Positions 34,501 through 48,438 of a DNA stretch of 64,000 nt are shown piece by piece. Numbering within the stretch: the stretch's first letter is position 1; each line of letters begins with the position of its first letter. Both the position numbers and the translations under genes were made by a program. This DNA comes from Elymus sibiricus (lineage: Eukaryota > Streptophyta > Magnoliopsida > Poales > Poaceae): the NCBI GenBank assembly GCA_039707655.1, contig CM077673.1, forward strand, positions 7,078,001 through 7,142,000. The letters run 5' to 3'. The notes beneath the pieces are model-generated. The model did no database searches. It had not been told where the DNA came from and saw only the letters and a list, made by a program, of their open reading frames with translations.

Positions 34501-36624
34501 AAAACCAGTGAATAATAGCATAGAAAACTGGTAGGAATGGACCAAATCTGCGAGTTTTGGCCAGGTCCCCGTATGCGGACCCCGGTGTTCCCTGGACGTT
34601 TGGATCGCCCCGGGACCAAAATTAGTGAGTAATAGCATAAAAAACTAGCCGGGACACACAAAATCTGCTAGTTTTGGCGAGGTCCCCGTAACCGCACCCC
34701 GGGCTTCCCCGAACGTTCGGATGACCACAACTACCGAAAAACAGTGAATGATAGCATAAAAATCTGGTCAGAATGGACAAAATCTGCGAGTTTTGGCGAG
34801 GTCCCCGTAAGCGGACCCTGGGGTTCCCCGAACATTTGGATCGCCCCGAGACCGAAAATCAATGAGTAATAGCATACAAAACTGGCCGAAACGGAAAAAA
34901 TCTGCGAGTTTTGGCGAGGTCCACGTAACCGCACCCCGGGCTTCCCCGAACGTTCGGACGACCACGACTACCAAAAACCAGTGAATAATAGCATAGAAAA
35001 CTGGTAGGAATGGACCAAATCTGCGAGTTTTGGCCAGGTCCCCGTATGCGGACCCCGGGGTTCCCCGGACGTTTGGATCGCCCCGGGACCAAAATTAGTG
35101 AGTAATAGCAAAAAAAACTAGCCGGGACACACAAAATCTTCTAGTTTTGGCAAGGTCCCCGTATCCGCACCCCGGGCTTCCCCGAACGTTCGGACGACCA
35201 CGACTACCGAAAAACAGTGAATGATAGCATAGAAATCTGGTCAGAATGGACAAAATCTGCGAGTTTTGGCAAGGTCCCATAAGCGAACCCCGGAGATCCC
35301 CGAACATTTGGATCGCCCCGGGACCCAAAATGAGTGAGTAATAGCATAGAAAACTGGTAAGATGGGACCAAATCTGCGAGTTTTTGTGAGGTCCCCGTAA
35401 CCGGACCCCGGGCTTCCCCGAACATTCAGATGACTACGACAACCAAAAAAGAGTGAATAATTGCATAGAAAACTGGTTAGAATGGACCAAATCTGCGAGT
35501 TTTTGCGAGGTCCCCGTAACCGGATCCCGGGCATCCCCAAATCTTGGGACGACCACGACAACCAAAAATAGTGAATAATAGCACAGAAAACTGGTAAAAT
35601 GGACCAAATCTGCGAGTTTCGGCCAGGTCCCCGTATGCGGACCCCCGTGTTCCCGGGACGTTTGGATCGCCCCGGGACCCAAAATTAGTGAGTAATAGCA
35701 TAGAAAACTGGCCGGGACACACAAAATCTGCTAGTTTTGGCGAGGTCCCCGTAACCGCACCCCGGGCTTCCCCGAACGTTCGGATGACCACAACTACCGA
35801 AAAACAGTGAATGATAGCATAGAAATCTGGTCAGAATGGACAAAATCTGCGAGTTTTGGCGAGGTCCCCGTAAGCGGACCCTGGGGTTCCCCAAACATTT
35901 GGATCGCCCCGAGACCGAAAATCAATGAGTAATAGCATACAAAACTGGCCAAAACGGAAAAAATCTGCGAGTTTTGGCGAGGTCCACGTAACCGCACCCC
36001 GGGCTTCCCCGAACGTTCGGACGACCACGACTACCAAAAACCAGTGAATAATAGCATAGAAAACTGGTAGGAATGGACCAAATCTACGAGTTTTGGCCAG
36101 GTCCCCGTATGCGGACCCCGGGGTTCCCCGGACGTTTGGATCGCCCCGGGACCAAAATTAGTGAGTAATAGCATAAAAAACTAGCCGGGACACACAAAAT
36201 CTGCTAGTTTTGGCGAGGTCCCCGTAACCGCACCCCGGGCTTCCCCGAACGTTCGGATGACCACAACTACCGAAAAACAGTGAATGATAGCATAGAAATC
36301 TGGTCAGAATGGACAAAATCTGCGAGTTTTGGCCAGGTCCCCGTAAGCGGACCCTGGGGTTCCCCGAACATTTGGATCGCCCCGAGACCGAAAATCAATG
36401 AGTAATAGCATACAAAACTGGCCGAAACGGAAAAAATCTGCGAGTTTTGGCGAGGTCCACGTAACCGCACCCCGGGCTTCCCCGAACGTTCGGACGACCA
36501 CGACTACCAAAAACCAGTGAATAATAGCATAGAAAACTGGTAGGAATGGACCAAATCTGCGAGTTTTGGCCAGGTCCCCGTATGCGGACCCCGGGGTTCC
36601 CCGGACGTTTGGATCGCCCCGGGA
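31545..36624 (+). repeat. 5080 bp segmental duplication, copy 2
   Basis: P5b 31545, R4b 32136, R4c 32608, P5a 33081, R4a 33672, R4b 34144, R4c 34616, Q5a 35089, R4d 35679, R4e 36152. It differs from copy 1 in the E'/A junction at the Q5 start (normal GGATCGCC at its E' end; A with 'caaaatctt' and CAAGGTCCCCGTATCC), so that junction was replaced in one of the copies after duplication. Confidence 0.9.
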
Positions 36625-38750
36625 CCAAAATTAGTGAGTAATAGCAAAAAAAACTAGCCGGGACACACAAAATCTTCTAGTTTTGGCGAGGTCCCCGTAA
36701 CCGCACCCCGGGCTTCCCCGAACGTTCGGACGACCACGACTACCGAAAAACAGTGAATGATAGCATAGAAATCTGGTCAGAATGGACAAAATCTGCGAGT
36801 TTTGGCAAGGTCCCATAAGCGAACCCCGGAGATCCCCGAACATTTGGATCGCCCCGGGACCCAAAATGAGTGAGTAATAGCATAGAAAACTGGTAAGATG
36901 GGACCAAATCTGCGAGTTTTTGTGAGGTCCCCGTAACCGGACCCCGGGCTTCCCCGAACATTCAGATGACTACGACAACCAAAAAAGAGTGAATAATTGC
37001 ATAGAAAACTGGTTAGAATGGACCAAATCTGCGAGTTTTTGCGAGGTCCCCGTAACCGGATCCCGGGCATCCCCAAATCTTGGGACGACCACGACAACCA
37101 AAAATAGTGAATAATAGCGCAGAAAACTGGTAGAATGGACCAAATCTGCGAGTTTCGGCCAGGTCCCCGTATGCGGACCCCCGTGTTCCCGGGACGTTTG
37201 GATCGCCCCGGGACCCAAAATTAGTGAGTAATAGCATAGAAAACTGGCCGGGACACACAAAATCTGCTAGTTTTGGCGAGGTCCCCGTAACCGCACCCCG
37301 GGCTTCCCCGAACGTTCGGATGACCACAACTACCGAAAAACAGTGAATGATAGCATAGAAATCTGGTCAGAATGGACAAAATCTGCGAGTTTTGGCAAGG
37401 TCCCATAAGCGAACCCCGGAGATCCCCGAACATTTGGATCGCCCCGGGACCCAAAATGAGTGAGTAATAGCATAGAAAACTGGTAAGATGGGACCAAATC
37501 TGCGAGTTTTTGTGAGGTCCCCGTAACCGGACCCCGGGCTTCCCCGAACATTCAGATGACTACGACAACCAAAAAAGAGTGAATAATTGCATAGAAAACT
37601 GGTTAGAATGGACCAAATCTGCGAGTTTTTGCGAGGTCCCCGTAACCGGATCCCGGGCATCCCCAAATCTTGGGACGACCACGACAACCAAAAATAGTGA
37701 ATAATAGCACAGAAAACTGGTAAAATGGACCAAATCTGCGAGTTTCGGCCAGGTCCCCGTATGCGGACCCCCGTGTTCCCGGGACGTTTGGATCGCCCCG
37801 GGACCCAAAATTAGTGAGTAATAGCATAGAAAACTGGCCGGGACACACAAAATCTGCTAGTTTTGGCGAGGTCCCCGTAACCGCACCCCGGGCTTCCCCG
37901 AACGTTCGGATGACCACAACTACCGAAAAACAGTGAATGATAGCATAGAAATCTGGTCAGAATGGACAAAATCTGCGAGTTTTGGCGAGGTCCCCGTAAG
38001 CGGACCCTGGGGTTCCCCAAACATTTGGATCGCCCCGAGACCGAAAATCAATGAGTAATAGCATACAAAACTGGCCAAAACGGAAAAAATCTGCGAGTTT
38101 TGGCGAGGTCCACGTAACCGCACCCCGGGCTTCCCCGAACGTTCGGACGACCACGACTCCCAAAAACCAGTGAATAATAGCATAGAAAACTGGTAGGAAT
38201 GGACCAAATCTACGAGTTTTGGCCAGGTCCCCGTATGCGGACCCCGGGGTTCCCCGGACGTTTGGATCGCCCCGGGACCAAAATTAGTGAGTAATAGCAT
38301 AAAAAACTAGCCGGGACACACAAAATCTGCTAGTTTTGGCGAGGTCCCCGTAACCGCACCCCGGGCTTCCCCGAACGTTCGGATGACCACAACTACCGAA
38401 AAACAGTGAATGATAGCATAGAAATCTGGTCAGAATGGACAAAATCTGCGAGTTTTGGCGAGGTCCCCGTAAGCGGACCCTGGGGTTCCCCGAACATTTG
38501 GATCGCCCCGAGACCGAAAATCAATGAGTAATAGCATACAAAACTGGCCGAAACGGAAAAAATCTGCGAGTTTTGGCGAGGTCCACGTAACCGCACCCCG
38601 GGCTTCCCCGAACGTTCGGACGACCACGACTACCAAAAACCAGTGAATAATAGCATAGAAAACTGGTAGGAATGGACCAAATCTGCGAGTTTTGGCCAGG
38701 TCCCCGTATGCGGACCCCGGGGTTCCCCGGACGTTTGGATCGCCCCGGGA
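36625..38750 (+). repeat. Alternative 18-monomer unit, 2126 bp: Q5b-Q5a-R4d-R4e
   Basis: Q5b 36625 (Gb), Q5a 37215 (opens with A'', ends with Ga), R4d 37805, R4e 38278. It has the same length and monomer number as the left-domain HOR unit, but order 5-5-4-4 instead of 5-4-5-4. It recurs at 48439-50564 and 61787-63911 (the last one base shorter). An A to C change gives 'gactcccaaaaac' near 38159. Confidence 0.9.
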
Positions 38751-39813
38751 CCAAAATTAGTGAGTAATAGCAAAAAAAACTAGCCGGGACACACAAAATC
38801 TTCTAGTTTTGGCGAGGTCCCCGTAACCGCACCCCGGGCTTCCCCGAACGTTCGGACGACCACGACTACCGAAAAACAGTGAATGATAGCATAGAAATCT
38901 GGTCAGAATGGACAAAATCTGCGAGTTTTGGCAAGGTCCCATAAGCGAACCCCGGAGATCCCCGAACATTTGGATCGCCCCGGGACCCAAAATGAGTGAG
39001 TAATAGCATAGAAAACTGGTAAGATGGGACCAAATCTGCGAGTTTTTGTGAGGTCCCCGTAACCGGACCCCGGGCTTCCCCGAACATTCAGATGACTACG
39101 ACAACAAAAAAAGAGTGAATAATTGCATAGAAAACTGGTTAGAATGGACCAAATCTGCGAGTTTTTGCGAGGTCCCCGTAACCGGATCCCGGGCATCCCC
39201 AAATCTTGGGACGACCACGACAACCAAAAATAGTGAATAATAGCGCAGAAAACTGGTAGAATGGACCAAATCTGCGAGTTTCGGCCAGGTCCCCGTATGC
39301 GGACCCCCGTGTTCCCGGGACGTTTGGATCGCCCCGGGACCCAAAATTAGTGAGTAATAGCATAGAAAACTGGCCGGGACACACAAAATCTGCTAGTTTT
39401 GGCGAGGTCCCCGTAACCGCACCCCGGGCTTCCCCGAACGTTCGGATGACCACAACTACCGAAAAACAGTGAATGATAGCATAGAAATCTGGTCAGAATG
39501 GACAAAATCTGCGAGTTTTGGCGAGGTCCCCGTAAGCGGACCCTGGGGTTCCCCGAACATTTGGATCGCCCCGAGACCGAAAATCAATGAGTAATAGCAT
39601 ACAAAACTGGCCAAAACGGAAAAAATCTGCGAGTTTTGGCGAGGTCCACGTAACCGCACCCCGGGCTTCCCCGAACGTTCGGACGACCACGACTACCAAA
39701 AACCAGTGAATAATAGCATAGAAAACTGGTAGGAATGGACCAAATCTGCGAGTTTTGGCCAGGTCCCCGTATGCGGACCCCGGGGTTCCCCGGACGTTTG
39801 GATCGCCCCGGGA
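37215..39813 (+). repeat. 2599 bp tandem duplication in the Q5 domain, copy 1
   Basis: Q5a 37215, R4d 37805, R4e 38278, Q5b 38751, R4 39341. Shared with copy 2: 'gactccc' in D' of R4d, and 'gacaacaaaaaaag' (C lost to A) at the C/F junction of Q5b near 39105. The equal length to the left-domain 22-monomer unit reflects the same number of 5- and 4-blocks, not the same blocks. Confidence 0.9.
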
Positions 39814-42412
39814 CCAAAATTAGTGAGTAATAGCATAAAAAACTAGCCGGGACACACAAAATCTGCTAGTTTTGGCGAGGTCCCCGTAACCGCACCCCGG
39901 GCTTCCCCGAACGTTCGGATGACCACAACTACCGAAAAACAGTGAATGATAGCATAGAAATCTGGTCAGAATGGACAAAATCTGCGAGTTTTGGCAAGGT
40001 CCCATAAGCGAACCCCGGAGATCCCCGAACATTTGGATCGCCCCGGGACCCAAAATGAGTGAGTAATAGCATAGAAAACTGGTAAGATGGGACCAAATCT
40101 GCGAGTTTTTGTGAGGTCCCCGTAACCGGACCCCGGGCTTCCCCGAACATTCAGATGACTACGACAACCAAAAAAGAGTGAATAATTGCATAGAAAACTG
40201 GTTAGAATGGACCAAATCTGCGAGTTTTTGCGAGGTCCCCGTAACCGGATCCCGGGCATCCCCAAATCTTGGGACGACCACGACAACCAAAAATAGTGAA
40301 TAATAGCACAGAAAACTGGTAAAATGGACCAAATCTGCGAGTTTCGGCCAGGTCCCCGTATGCGGACCCCCGTGTTCCCGGGACGTTTGGATCGCCCCGG
40401 GACCCAAAATTAGTGAGTAATAGCATAGAAAACTGGCCGGGACACACAAAATCTGCTAGTTTTGGCGAGGTCCCCGTAACCGCACCCCGGGCTTCCCCGA
40501 ACGTTCGGATGACCACAACTACCGAAAAACAGTGAATGATAGCATAGAAATCTGGTCAGAATGGACAAAATCTGCGAGTTTTGGCGAGGTCCCCGTAAGC
40601 GGACCCTGGGGTTCCCCAAACATTTGGATCGCCCCGAGACCGAAAATCAATGAGTAATAGCATACAAAACTGGCCAAAACGGAAAAAATCTGCGAGTTTT
40701 GGCGAGGTCCACGTAACCGCACCCCGGGCTTCCCCGAACGTTCGGACGACCACGACTCCCAAAAACCAGTGAATAATAGCATAGAAAACTGGTAGGAATG
40801 GACCAAATCTACGAGTTTTGGCCAGGTCCCCGTATGCGGACCCCGGGGTTCCCCGGACGTTTGGATCGCCCCGGGACCAAAATTAGTGAGTAATAGCATA
40901 AAAAACTAGCCGGGACACACAAAATCTGCTAGTTTTGGCGAGGTCCCCGTAACCGCACCCCGGGCTTCCCCGAACGTTCGGATGACCACAACTACCGAAA
41001 AACAGTGAATGATAGCATAGAAATCTGGTCAGAATGGACAAAATCTGCGAGTTTTGGCGAGGTCCCCGTAAGCGGACCCTGGGGTTCCCCGAACATTTGG
41101 ATCGCCCCGAGACCGAAAATCAATGAGTAATAGCATACAAAACTGGCCGAAACGGAAAAAATCTGCGAGTTTTGGCGAGGTCCACGTAACCGCACCCCGG
41201 GCTTCCCCGAACGTTCGGACGACCACGACTACCAAAAACCAGTGAATAATAGCATAGAAAACTGGTAGGAATGGACCAAATCTGCGAGTTTTGGCCAGGT
41301 CCCCGTATGCGGACCCCGGGGTTCCCCGGACGTTTGGATCGCCCCGGGACCAAAATTAGTGAGTAATAGCAAAAAAAACTAGCCGGGACACACAAAATCT
41401 TCTAGTTTTGGCGAGGTCCCCGTAACCGCACCCCGGGCTTCCCCGAACGTTCGGACGACCACGACTACCGAAAAACAGTGAATGATAGCATAGAAATCTG
41501 GTCAGAATGGACAAAATCTGCGAGTTTTGGCAAGGTCCCATAAGCGAACCCCGGAGATCCCCGAACATTTGGATCGCCCCGGGACCCAAAATGAGTGAGT
41601 AATAGCATAGAAAACTGGTAAGATGGGACCAAATCTGCGAGTTTTTGTGAGGTCCCCGTAACCGGACCCCGGGCTTCCCCGAACATTCAGATGACTACGA
41701 CAACAAAAAAAGAGTGAATAATTGCATAGAAAACTGGTTAGAATGGACCAAATCTGCGAGTTTTTGCGAGGTCCCCGTAACCGGATCCCGGGCATCCCCA
41801 AATCTTGGGACGACCACGACAACCAAAAATAGTGAATAATAGCGCAGAAAACTGGTAGAATGGACCAAATCTGCGAGTTTCGGCCAGGTCCCCGTATGCG
41901 GACCCCCGTGTTCCCGGGACGTTTGGATCGCCCCGGGACCCAAAATTAGTGAGTAATAGCATAGAAAACTGGCCGGGACACACAAAATCTGCTAGTTTTG
42001 GCGAGGTCCCCGTAACCGCACCCCGGGCTTCCCCGAACGTTCGGATGACCACAACTACCGAAAAACAGTGAATGATAGCATAGAAATCTGGTCAGAATGG
42101 ACAAAATCTGCGAGTTTTGGCGAGGTCCCCGTAAGCGGACCCTGGGGTTCCCCGAACATTTGGATCGCCCCGAGACCGAAAATCAATGAGTAATAGCATA
42201 CAAAACTGGCCAAAACGGAAAAAATCTGCGAGTTTTGGCGAGGTCCACGTAACCGCACCCCGGGCTTCCCCGAACGTTCGGACGACCACGACTACCAAAA
42301 ACCAGTGAATAATAGCATAGAAAACTGGTAGGAATGGACCAAATCTGCGAGTTTTGGCCAGGTCCCCGTATGCGGACCCCGGGGTTCCCCGGACGTTTGG
42401 ATCGCCCCGGGA
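39814..42412 (+). repeat. 2599 bp tandem duplication in the Q5 domain, copy 2
   Basis: Q5a 39814, R4d 40404, R4e 40877, Q5b 41350, R4 41940. The first A is of the A' type ('cataaaaaactagcc'), whereas copy 1 opens with A'', as expected because it follows an R4 E' rather than a G. The recombination join thus falls within or near this A monomer. Confidence 0.88.
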
Positions 42413-43358
42413 CCAAAATTAGTGAGTAATAGCATAAAAAACTAGCCGGGACACACAAAATCTGCTAGTTTTGGCGAGGTCCCCGTAACCGCACCCCGGG
42501 CTTCCCCGAACGTTCGGATGACCACAACTACCGAAAAACAGTGAATGATAGCATAGAAATCTGGTCAGAATGGACAAAATCTGCGAGTTTTGGCGAGGTC
42601 CCCGTAAGCGGACCCTGGGGTTCCCCGTACATTTGGATCGCCCCGAGACCGAAAATCAATGAGTAATAGCATACAAAACTGGCCAAAACGGAAAAAATCT
42701 GCGAGTTTTGGCGAGGTCCACGTAACCGCACCCCGGGCTTCCCCGAACGTTCGGACGACCACGACTACCAAAAACCAGTGAATAATAGCATAGAAAACTG
42801 GTAGGAATGGACCAAATATGCGAGTTTTGGCCAGGTCCCCGTATGCGGACCCCGGGGTTCCCCGGACGTTTGGATCGCCCCGGGACCAAAATTAGTGAGT
42901 AATAGCATAAAAAACTAGCCGGGACACACAAAATCTGCTAGTTTTGGCGAGGTCCCCGTAACCGCACCCCGGGCTTCCCCGAACGTTCGGATGACCACAA
43001 CTACCGAAAAACAGTGAATGATAGCATAGAAATCTGGTCAGAATGGACAAAATCTGCGAGTTTTGGCGAGGTCCCCGTAAGCGGACCCTGGGGTTCCCCG
43101 AACATTTGGATCGCCCCGAGACCGAAAATCAATGAGTAATAGCATACAAAACTGGCCGAAACGGAAAAAATCTGCGAGTTTTGGCGAGGTCCACGTAACC
43201 GCACCCCGGGCTTCCCCGAACGTTCGGACGACCACGACTACCAAAAACCAGTGAATAATAGCATAGAAAACTGGTAGGAATGGACCAAATCTGCGAGTTT
43301 TGGCCAGGTCCCCGTATGCGGACCCCGGGGTTCCCCGGACGTTTGGATCGCCCCGGGA
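41350..43358 (+). repeat. 17-monomer unit Q5b-R4-R4-R4 (2009 bp)
   Basis: Q5b 41350, R4 41940, R4 42413, R4 42886. The middle R4 has two private changes: 'ccccgtacattt' near 42628 and 'caaatatgcgag' near 42817. Both recur at +9215 bp (unit 50565-52573). Confidence 0.9.
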
Positions 43359-46300
43359 CCAAAATTAGTGAGTAATAGCACAAAAAACTAGCCGGGACAC
43401 ACAAAATCTTCTAGTTTTGGCGAGGTCCCCGTAACCGCACCCCGGGCTTCCCCGAACGTTCGGACGACCACGACTACCGAAAAACAGTGAATGATAGCAT
43501 AGAAATCTGGTCAGAATGGACAAAATCTGCGAGTTTTGGCAAGGTCCCATAAGCGAACCCCGGAGATCCCCGAACATTTGGATCGCCCCGGGACCCAAAA
43601 TGAGTGAGTAATAGCATAGAAAACTGGTAAGAAGGGACCAAATCTGCGAGTTTTTGCGAGGTCCCCGTAACCGGACCCCGGGCTTCCCCGAACATTCAGA
43701 TGACTACGACAACCAAAAAAGAGTGAATAATTGCATACGAAACTGGCCGAAACGGAAAAAATCTGCGAGTTTTGGCGAGGTCCACGTAACCGCACCCCGG
43801 GCTTCCCCGAACGTTCGGACGACCACGACTACCAAAAACCAGTGAATAATAGCATAGAAAACTGGTAGGAATGGACCAAATCTGCGAGTTTTGGCCAGGT
43901 CCCCGTATGCGGACCCCGGGGTTCCCCGGACGTTTGGATCGCCCCGGGACCAAAATTAGTGAGTAATAGCATAAAAAACTAGCCGGGACACACAAAATCT
44001 GCTAGTTTTGGCGAGGCCCCGTAACCGCACCCCGGGCTTCCCCGAACGTTCGGATGACCACAACTACCGAAAAACAGTGAATGATAGCATAGAAATCTGG
44101 TCAGAATGGACAAAATCTGCGAGTTTTGGCGAGGTCCACGTAAGCGGACCCTGGGGTTCCCCGAACATTTGGATCGCCCCGAGACCGAAAATCAATGAGT
44201 AATAGCATACAAAACTGGCCGAAACGGAAAAAATCTGCGAGTTTTGGGGAGGTCCACGTAACCGCACCCCGGGCTTCCCCGAACGTTCGGACGACCACGA
44301 CTACCAAAAACCAGTGAATAATAGCATAGAAAACTGGTAGGAATGGACCAAATCTGCGAGTTTTGGCCAGGTCCCCGTATGCGGACCCCGGTGTTCCCTG
44401 GACGTTTGGATCGCCCCGGGACCAAAATTAGTGAGTAATAGCATAAAAAACTAGCCGGGACACACAAAATCTGCTAGTTTTGGCGAGGTCCCCGTAACCG
44501 CACCCCGGGCTTCCCCGAACGTTCGGATGACCACAACTACCGAAAAACAGTGAATGATAGCATAAAAATCTGGTCAGAATGGACAAAATCTGCGAGTTTT
44601 GGCGAGGTCCCCGTAAGCGGACCCTGGGGTTCCCCGAACATTTGGATCGCCCCGAGACCGAAAATCAATGAGTAATAGCATACAAAACTGGCCGAAACGG
44701 AAAAAATCTGCGAGTTTTGGCGAGGTCCACGTAACCGCACCCCGGGCTTCCCCGAACGTTCGGACGACCACGACTACCAAAAACCAGTGAATAATAGCAT
44801 AGAAAACTGGTAGGAATGGACCAAATCTGCGAGTTTTGGCCAGGTCCCCGTATGCGGACCCCGGGGTTCCCCGGACGTTTGGATCGCCCCGGGACCAAAA
44901 TTAGTGAGTAATAGCACAAAAAACTAGCCGGGACACACAAAATCTTCTAGTTTTGGCGAGGTCCCCGTAACCGCACCCCGGGCTTCCCCGAACGTTCGGA
45001 CGACCACGACTACCGAAAAACAGTGAATGATAGCATAGAAATCTGGTCAGAATGGACAAAATCTGCGAGTTTTGGCAAGGTCCCATAAGCGAACCCCGGA
45101 GATCCCCGAACATTTGGATCGCCCCGGGACCCAAAATGAGTGAGTAATAGCATAGAAAACTGGTAAGAAGGGACCAAATCTGCGAGTTTTTGCGAGGTCC
45201 CCGTAACCGGACCCCGGGCTTCCCCGAACATTCAGATGACTACGACAACCAAAAAAGAGTGAATAATTGCATACGAAACTGGCCGAAACGGAAAAAATCT
45301 GCGAGTTTTGGCGAGGTCCACGTAACCGCACCCCGGGCTTCCCCGAACGTTCGGACGACCACGACTACCAAAAACCAGTGAATAATAGCATAGAAAACTG
45401 GTAGGAATGGACCAAATCTGCGAGTTTTGGCCAGGTCCCCGTATGCGGACCCCGGGGTTCCCCGGACGTTTGGATCGCCCCGGGACCAAAATTAGTGAGT
45501 AATAGCATAAAAAACTAGCCGGGACACACAAAATCTGCTAGTTTTGGCGAGGCCCCGTAACCGCACCCCGGGCTTCCCCGAACGTTCGGATGACCACAAC
45601 TACCGAAAAACAGTGAATGATAGCATAGAAATCTGGTCAGAATGGACAAAATCTGCGAGTTTTCGCGAGGTCCACGTAAGCGGACCCTGGGGTTCCCCGA
45701 ACATTTGGATCGCCCTGAGACCGAAAATCAATGAGTAATAGCATACAAAACTGGCCGAAACGGAAAAAATCTGCGAGTTTTGGCGAGGTCCACGTAACCG
45801 CACCCCGGGCTTCCCCGAACGTTCGGACGACCACGACTACCAAAAACCAGTGAATAATAGCATAGAAAACTGGTAGGAATGGACCAAATCTGCGAGTTTT
45901 GGCCAGGTCCCCGTATGCGGACCCCGGGGTTCCCCGGACGTTTGGATCGCCCCGGGACCAAAATTAGTGAGTAATAGCATAAAAAACTAGCCGGGACACA
46001 CAAAATCTGCTAGTTTTGGCGAGGCCCCGTAACCGCACCCCGGGCTTCCCCGAACGTTCGGATGACCACAACTACCGAAAAACAGTGAACGATAGCATAG
46101 AAATCTGGTCAGAATGGACAAAATCTGCGAGTTTTGGCGAGGTCCACGTAAGCGGACCCTGGGGTTCCCCGAACATTTGGATCGCCCCGAGACCGAAAAT
46201 CAATGAGTAATAGCATACAAAACTGGCCGAAACGGAAAAAATCTGCGAGTTTTGGGGAGGTCCACGTAACCGCACCCCGGGCTTCCCCGAACGTTCGGAC

Positions 46301-46902
46301 GACCACGACTACCAAAAACCAGTGAATAATAGCATAGAAAACTGGTAGGAATGGACCAAATCTGCGAGTTTTGGCCAGGTCCCCGTATGCGGACCCCGGT
46401 GTTCCCTGGACGTTTGGATCGCCCCGGGACCAAAATTAGTGAGTAATAGCATAAAAAACTAGCCGGGACACACAAAATCTGCTAGTTTTGGCGAGGTCCC
46501 CGTAACCGCACCCCGGGCTTCCCCGAACGTTCGGATGACCACAACTACCGAAAAACAGTGAATGATAGCATAAAAATCTGGTCAGAATGGACAAAATCTG
46601 CGAGTTTTGGCGAGGTCCCCGTAAGCGGACCCTGGGGTTCCCCGAACATTTGGATCGCCCCGAGACCGAAAATCAATGAGTAATAGCATACAAAACTGGC
46701 CGAAACGGAAAAAATCTGCGAGTTTTGGCGAGGTCCACGTAACCGCACCCCGGGCTTCCCCGAACGTTCGGACGACCACGACTACCAAAAACCAGTGAAT
46801 AATAGCATAGAAAACTGGTAGGAATGGACCAAATCTGCGAGTTTTGGCCAGGTCCCCGTATGCGGACCCCGGGGTTCCCCGGACGTTTGGATCGCCCCGG
46901 GA
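43359..46902 (+). repeat. P5 island: P5a-R4b-R4c and P5a-R4a-R4b-R4c
   Basis: P5a 43359, R4b 43950, R4c 44422, P5a 44895, R4a 45486, R4b 45958, R4c 46430. Left-domain blocks here lie inside the Q5 domain. The first unit lacks R4a and its R4b lacks the 'gtgaacgatag' mark, while the second carries it at 46090. Confidence 0.9.
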
Positions 46903-48438
46903 CCAAAATTAGTGAGTAATAGCAAAAAAAACTAGCCGGGACACACAAAATCTTCTAGTTTTGGCAAGGTCCCCGTATCCGCACCCCGGGCTTCCCCGAA
47001 CGTTCGGACGACCACGACTACCGAAAAACAGTGAATGATAGCATAGAAATCTGGTCAGAATGGACAAAATCTGCGAGTTTTGGCAAGGTCCCATAAGCGA
47101 ACCCCGGAGATCCCCGAACATTTGGATCGCCCCGGGACCCAAAATGAGTGAGTAATAGCATAGAAAACTGGTAAGATGGGACCAAATCTGCGAGTTTTTG
47201 TGAGGTCCCCGTAACCGGACCCCGGGCTTCCCCGAACATTCAGATGACTACGACAACCAAAAAAGAGTGAATAATTGCATAGAAAACTGGTTAGAATGGA
47301 CCAAATCTGCGAGTTTTTGCGAGGTCCCCGTAACCGGATCCCGGGCATCCCCAAATCTTGGGACGACCACGACAACCAAAAATAGTGAATAATAGCACAG
47401 AAAACTGGTAAAATGGACCAAATCTGCGAGTTTCGGCCAGGTCCCCGTATGCGGACCCCCGTGTTCCCGGGACGTTTGCATCGCCCCGGGACCCAAAATT
47501 AGTGAGTAATAGCATAGAAAACTGGCCGGGACACACAAAATCTGCTAGTTTTGGCGAGGTCCCCGTAACCGCACCCCGGGCTTCCCCGAACGTTCGGATG
47601 ACCACAACTACCGAAAAACAGTGAATGATAGCATAGAAATCTGGTCAGAATGGACAAAATCTGCGAGTTTTGGCGAGGTCCCCGTAAGCGGACCCTGGGG
47701 TTCCCCAAACATTTGGATCGCCCCGAGACCGAAAATCAATGAGTAATAGCATACAAAACTGGCCAAAACGGAAAAAATCTGCGAGTTTTGGCGAGGTCCA
47801 CGTAACCGCACCCCGGGCTTCCCCGAACGTTCGGACGACCACGACTACCAAAAACCAGTGAATAATAGCATAGAAAACTGGTAGGAATGGACCAAATCTA
47901 CGAGTTTTGGCCAGGTCCCCGTATGCGGACCCCGGGGTTCCCCGGACGTTTGGATCGCCCCGGGACCAAAATTAGTGAGTAATAGCATAAAAAACTAGCC
48001 GGGACACACAAAATCTGCTAGTTTTGGCGAGGTCCCCGTAACCGCACCCCGGGCTTCCCCGAACGTTCGGATGACCACAACTACCGAAAAACAGTGAATG
48101 ATAGCATAGAAATCTGGTCAGAATGGACAAAATCTGCGAGTTTTGGCGAGGTCCCCGTAAGCGGACCCTGGGGTTCCCCGAACATTTGGATCGCCCCGAG
48201 ACCGAAAATCAATGAGTAATAGCATACAAAACTGGCCGAAACGGAAAAAATCTGCGAGTTTTGGCGAGGTCCACGTAACCGCACCCCGGGCTTCCCCGAA
48301 CGTTCGGACGACCACGACTACCAAAAACCAGTGAATAATAGCATAGAAAACTGGTAGGAATGGACCAAATCTGCGAGTTTTGGCCAGGTCCCCGTATGCG
48401 GACCCCGGGGTTCCCCGGACGTTTGGATCGCCCCGGGA
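46903..48438 (+). repeat. Q5a-R4d-R4e unit (1536 bp)
   Basis: Q5a 46903, R4d 47493, R4e 47966. A of Q5a has CAAGGTCCCCGTATCC. A private G to C at 47479 lies in G ('gtttgcatcgcc'). Confidence 0.9.

Noticed and set aside
42555..42575. Poly-valine start of a minus-strand frame as a signal or membrane segment
   Set aside because: It is a translation of the GACCACGACTAC-type tail at the D/E junction, repeated in nearly every block, not a selected peptide.
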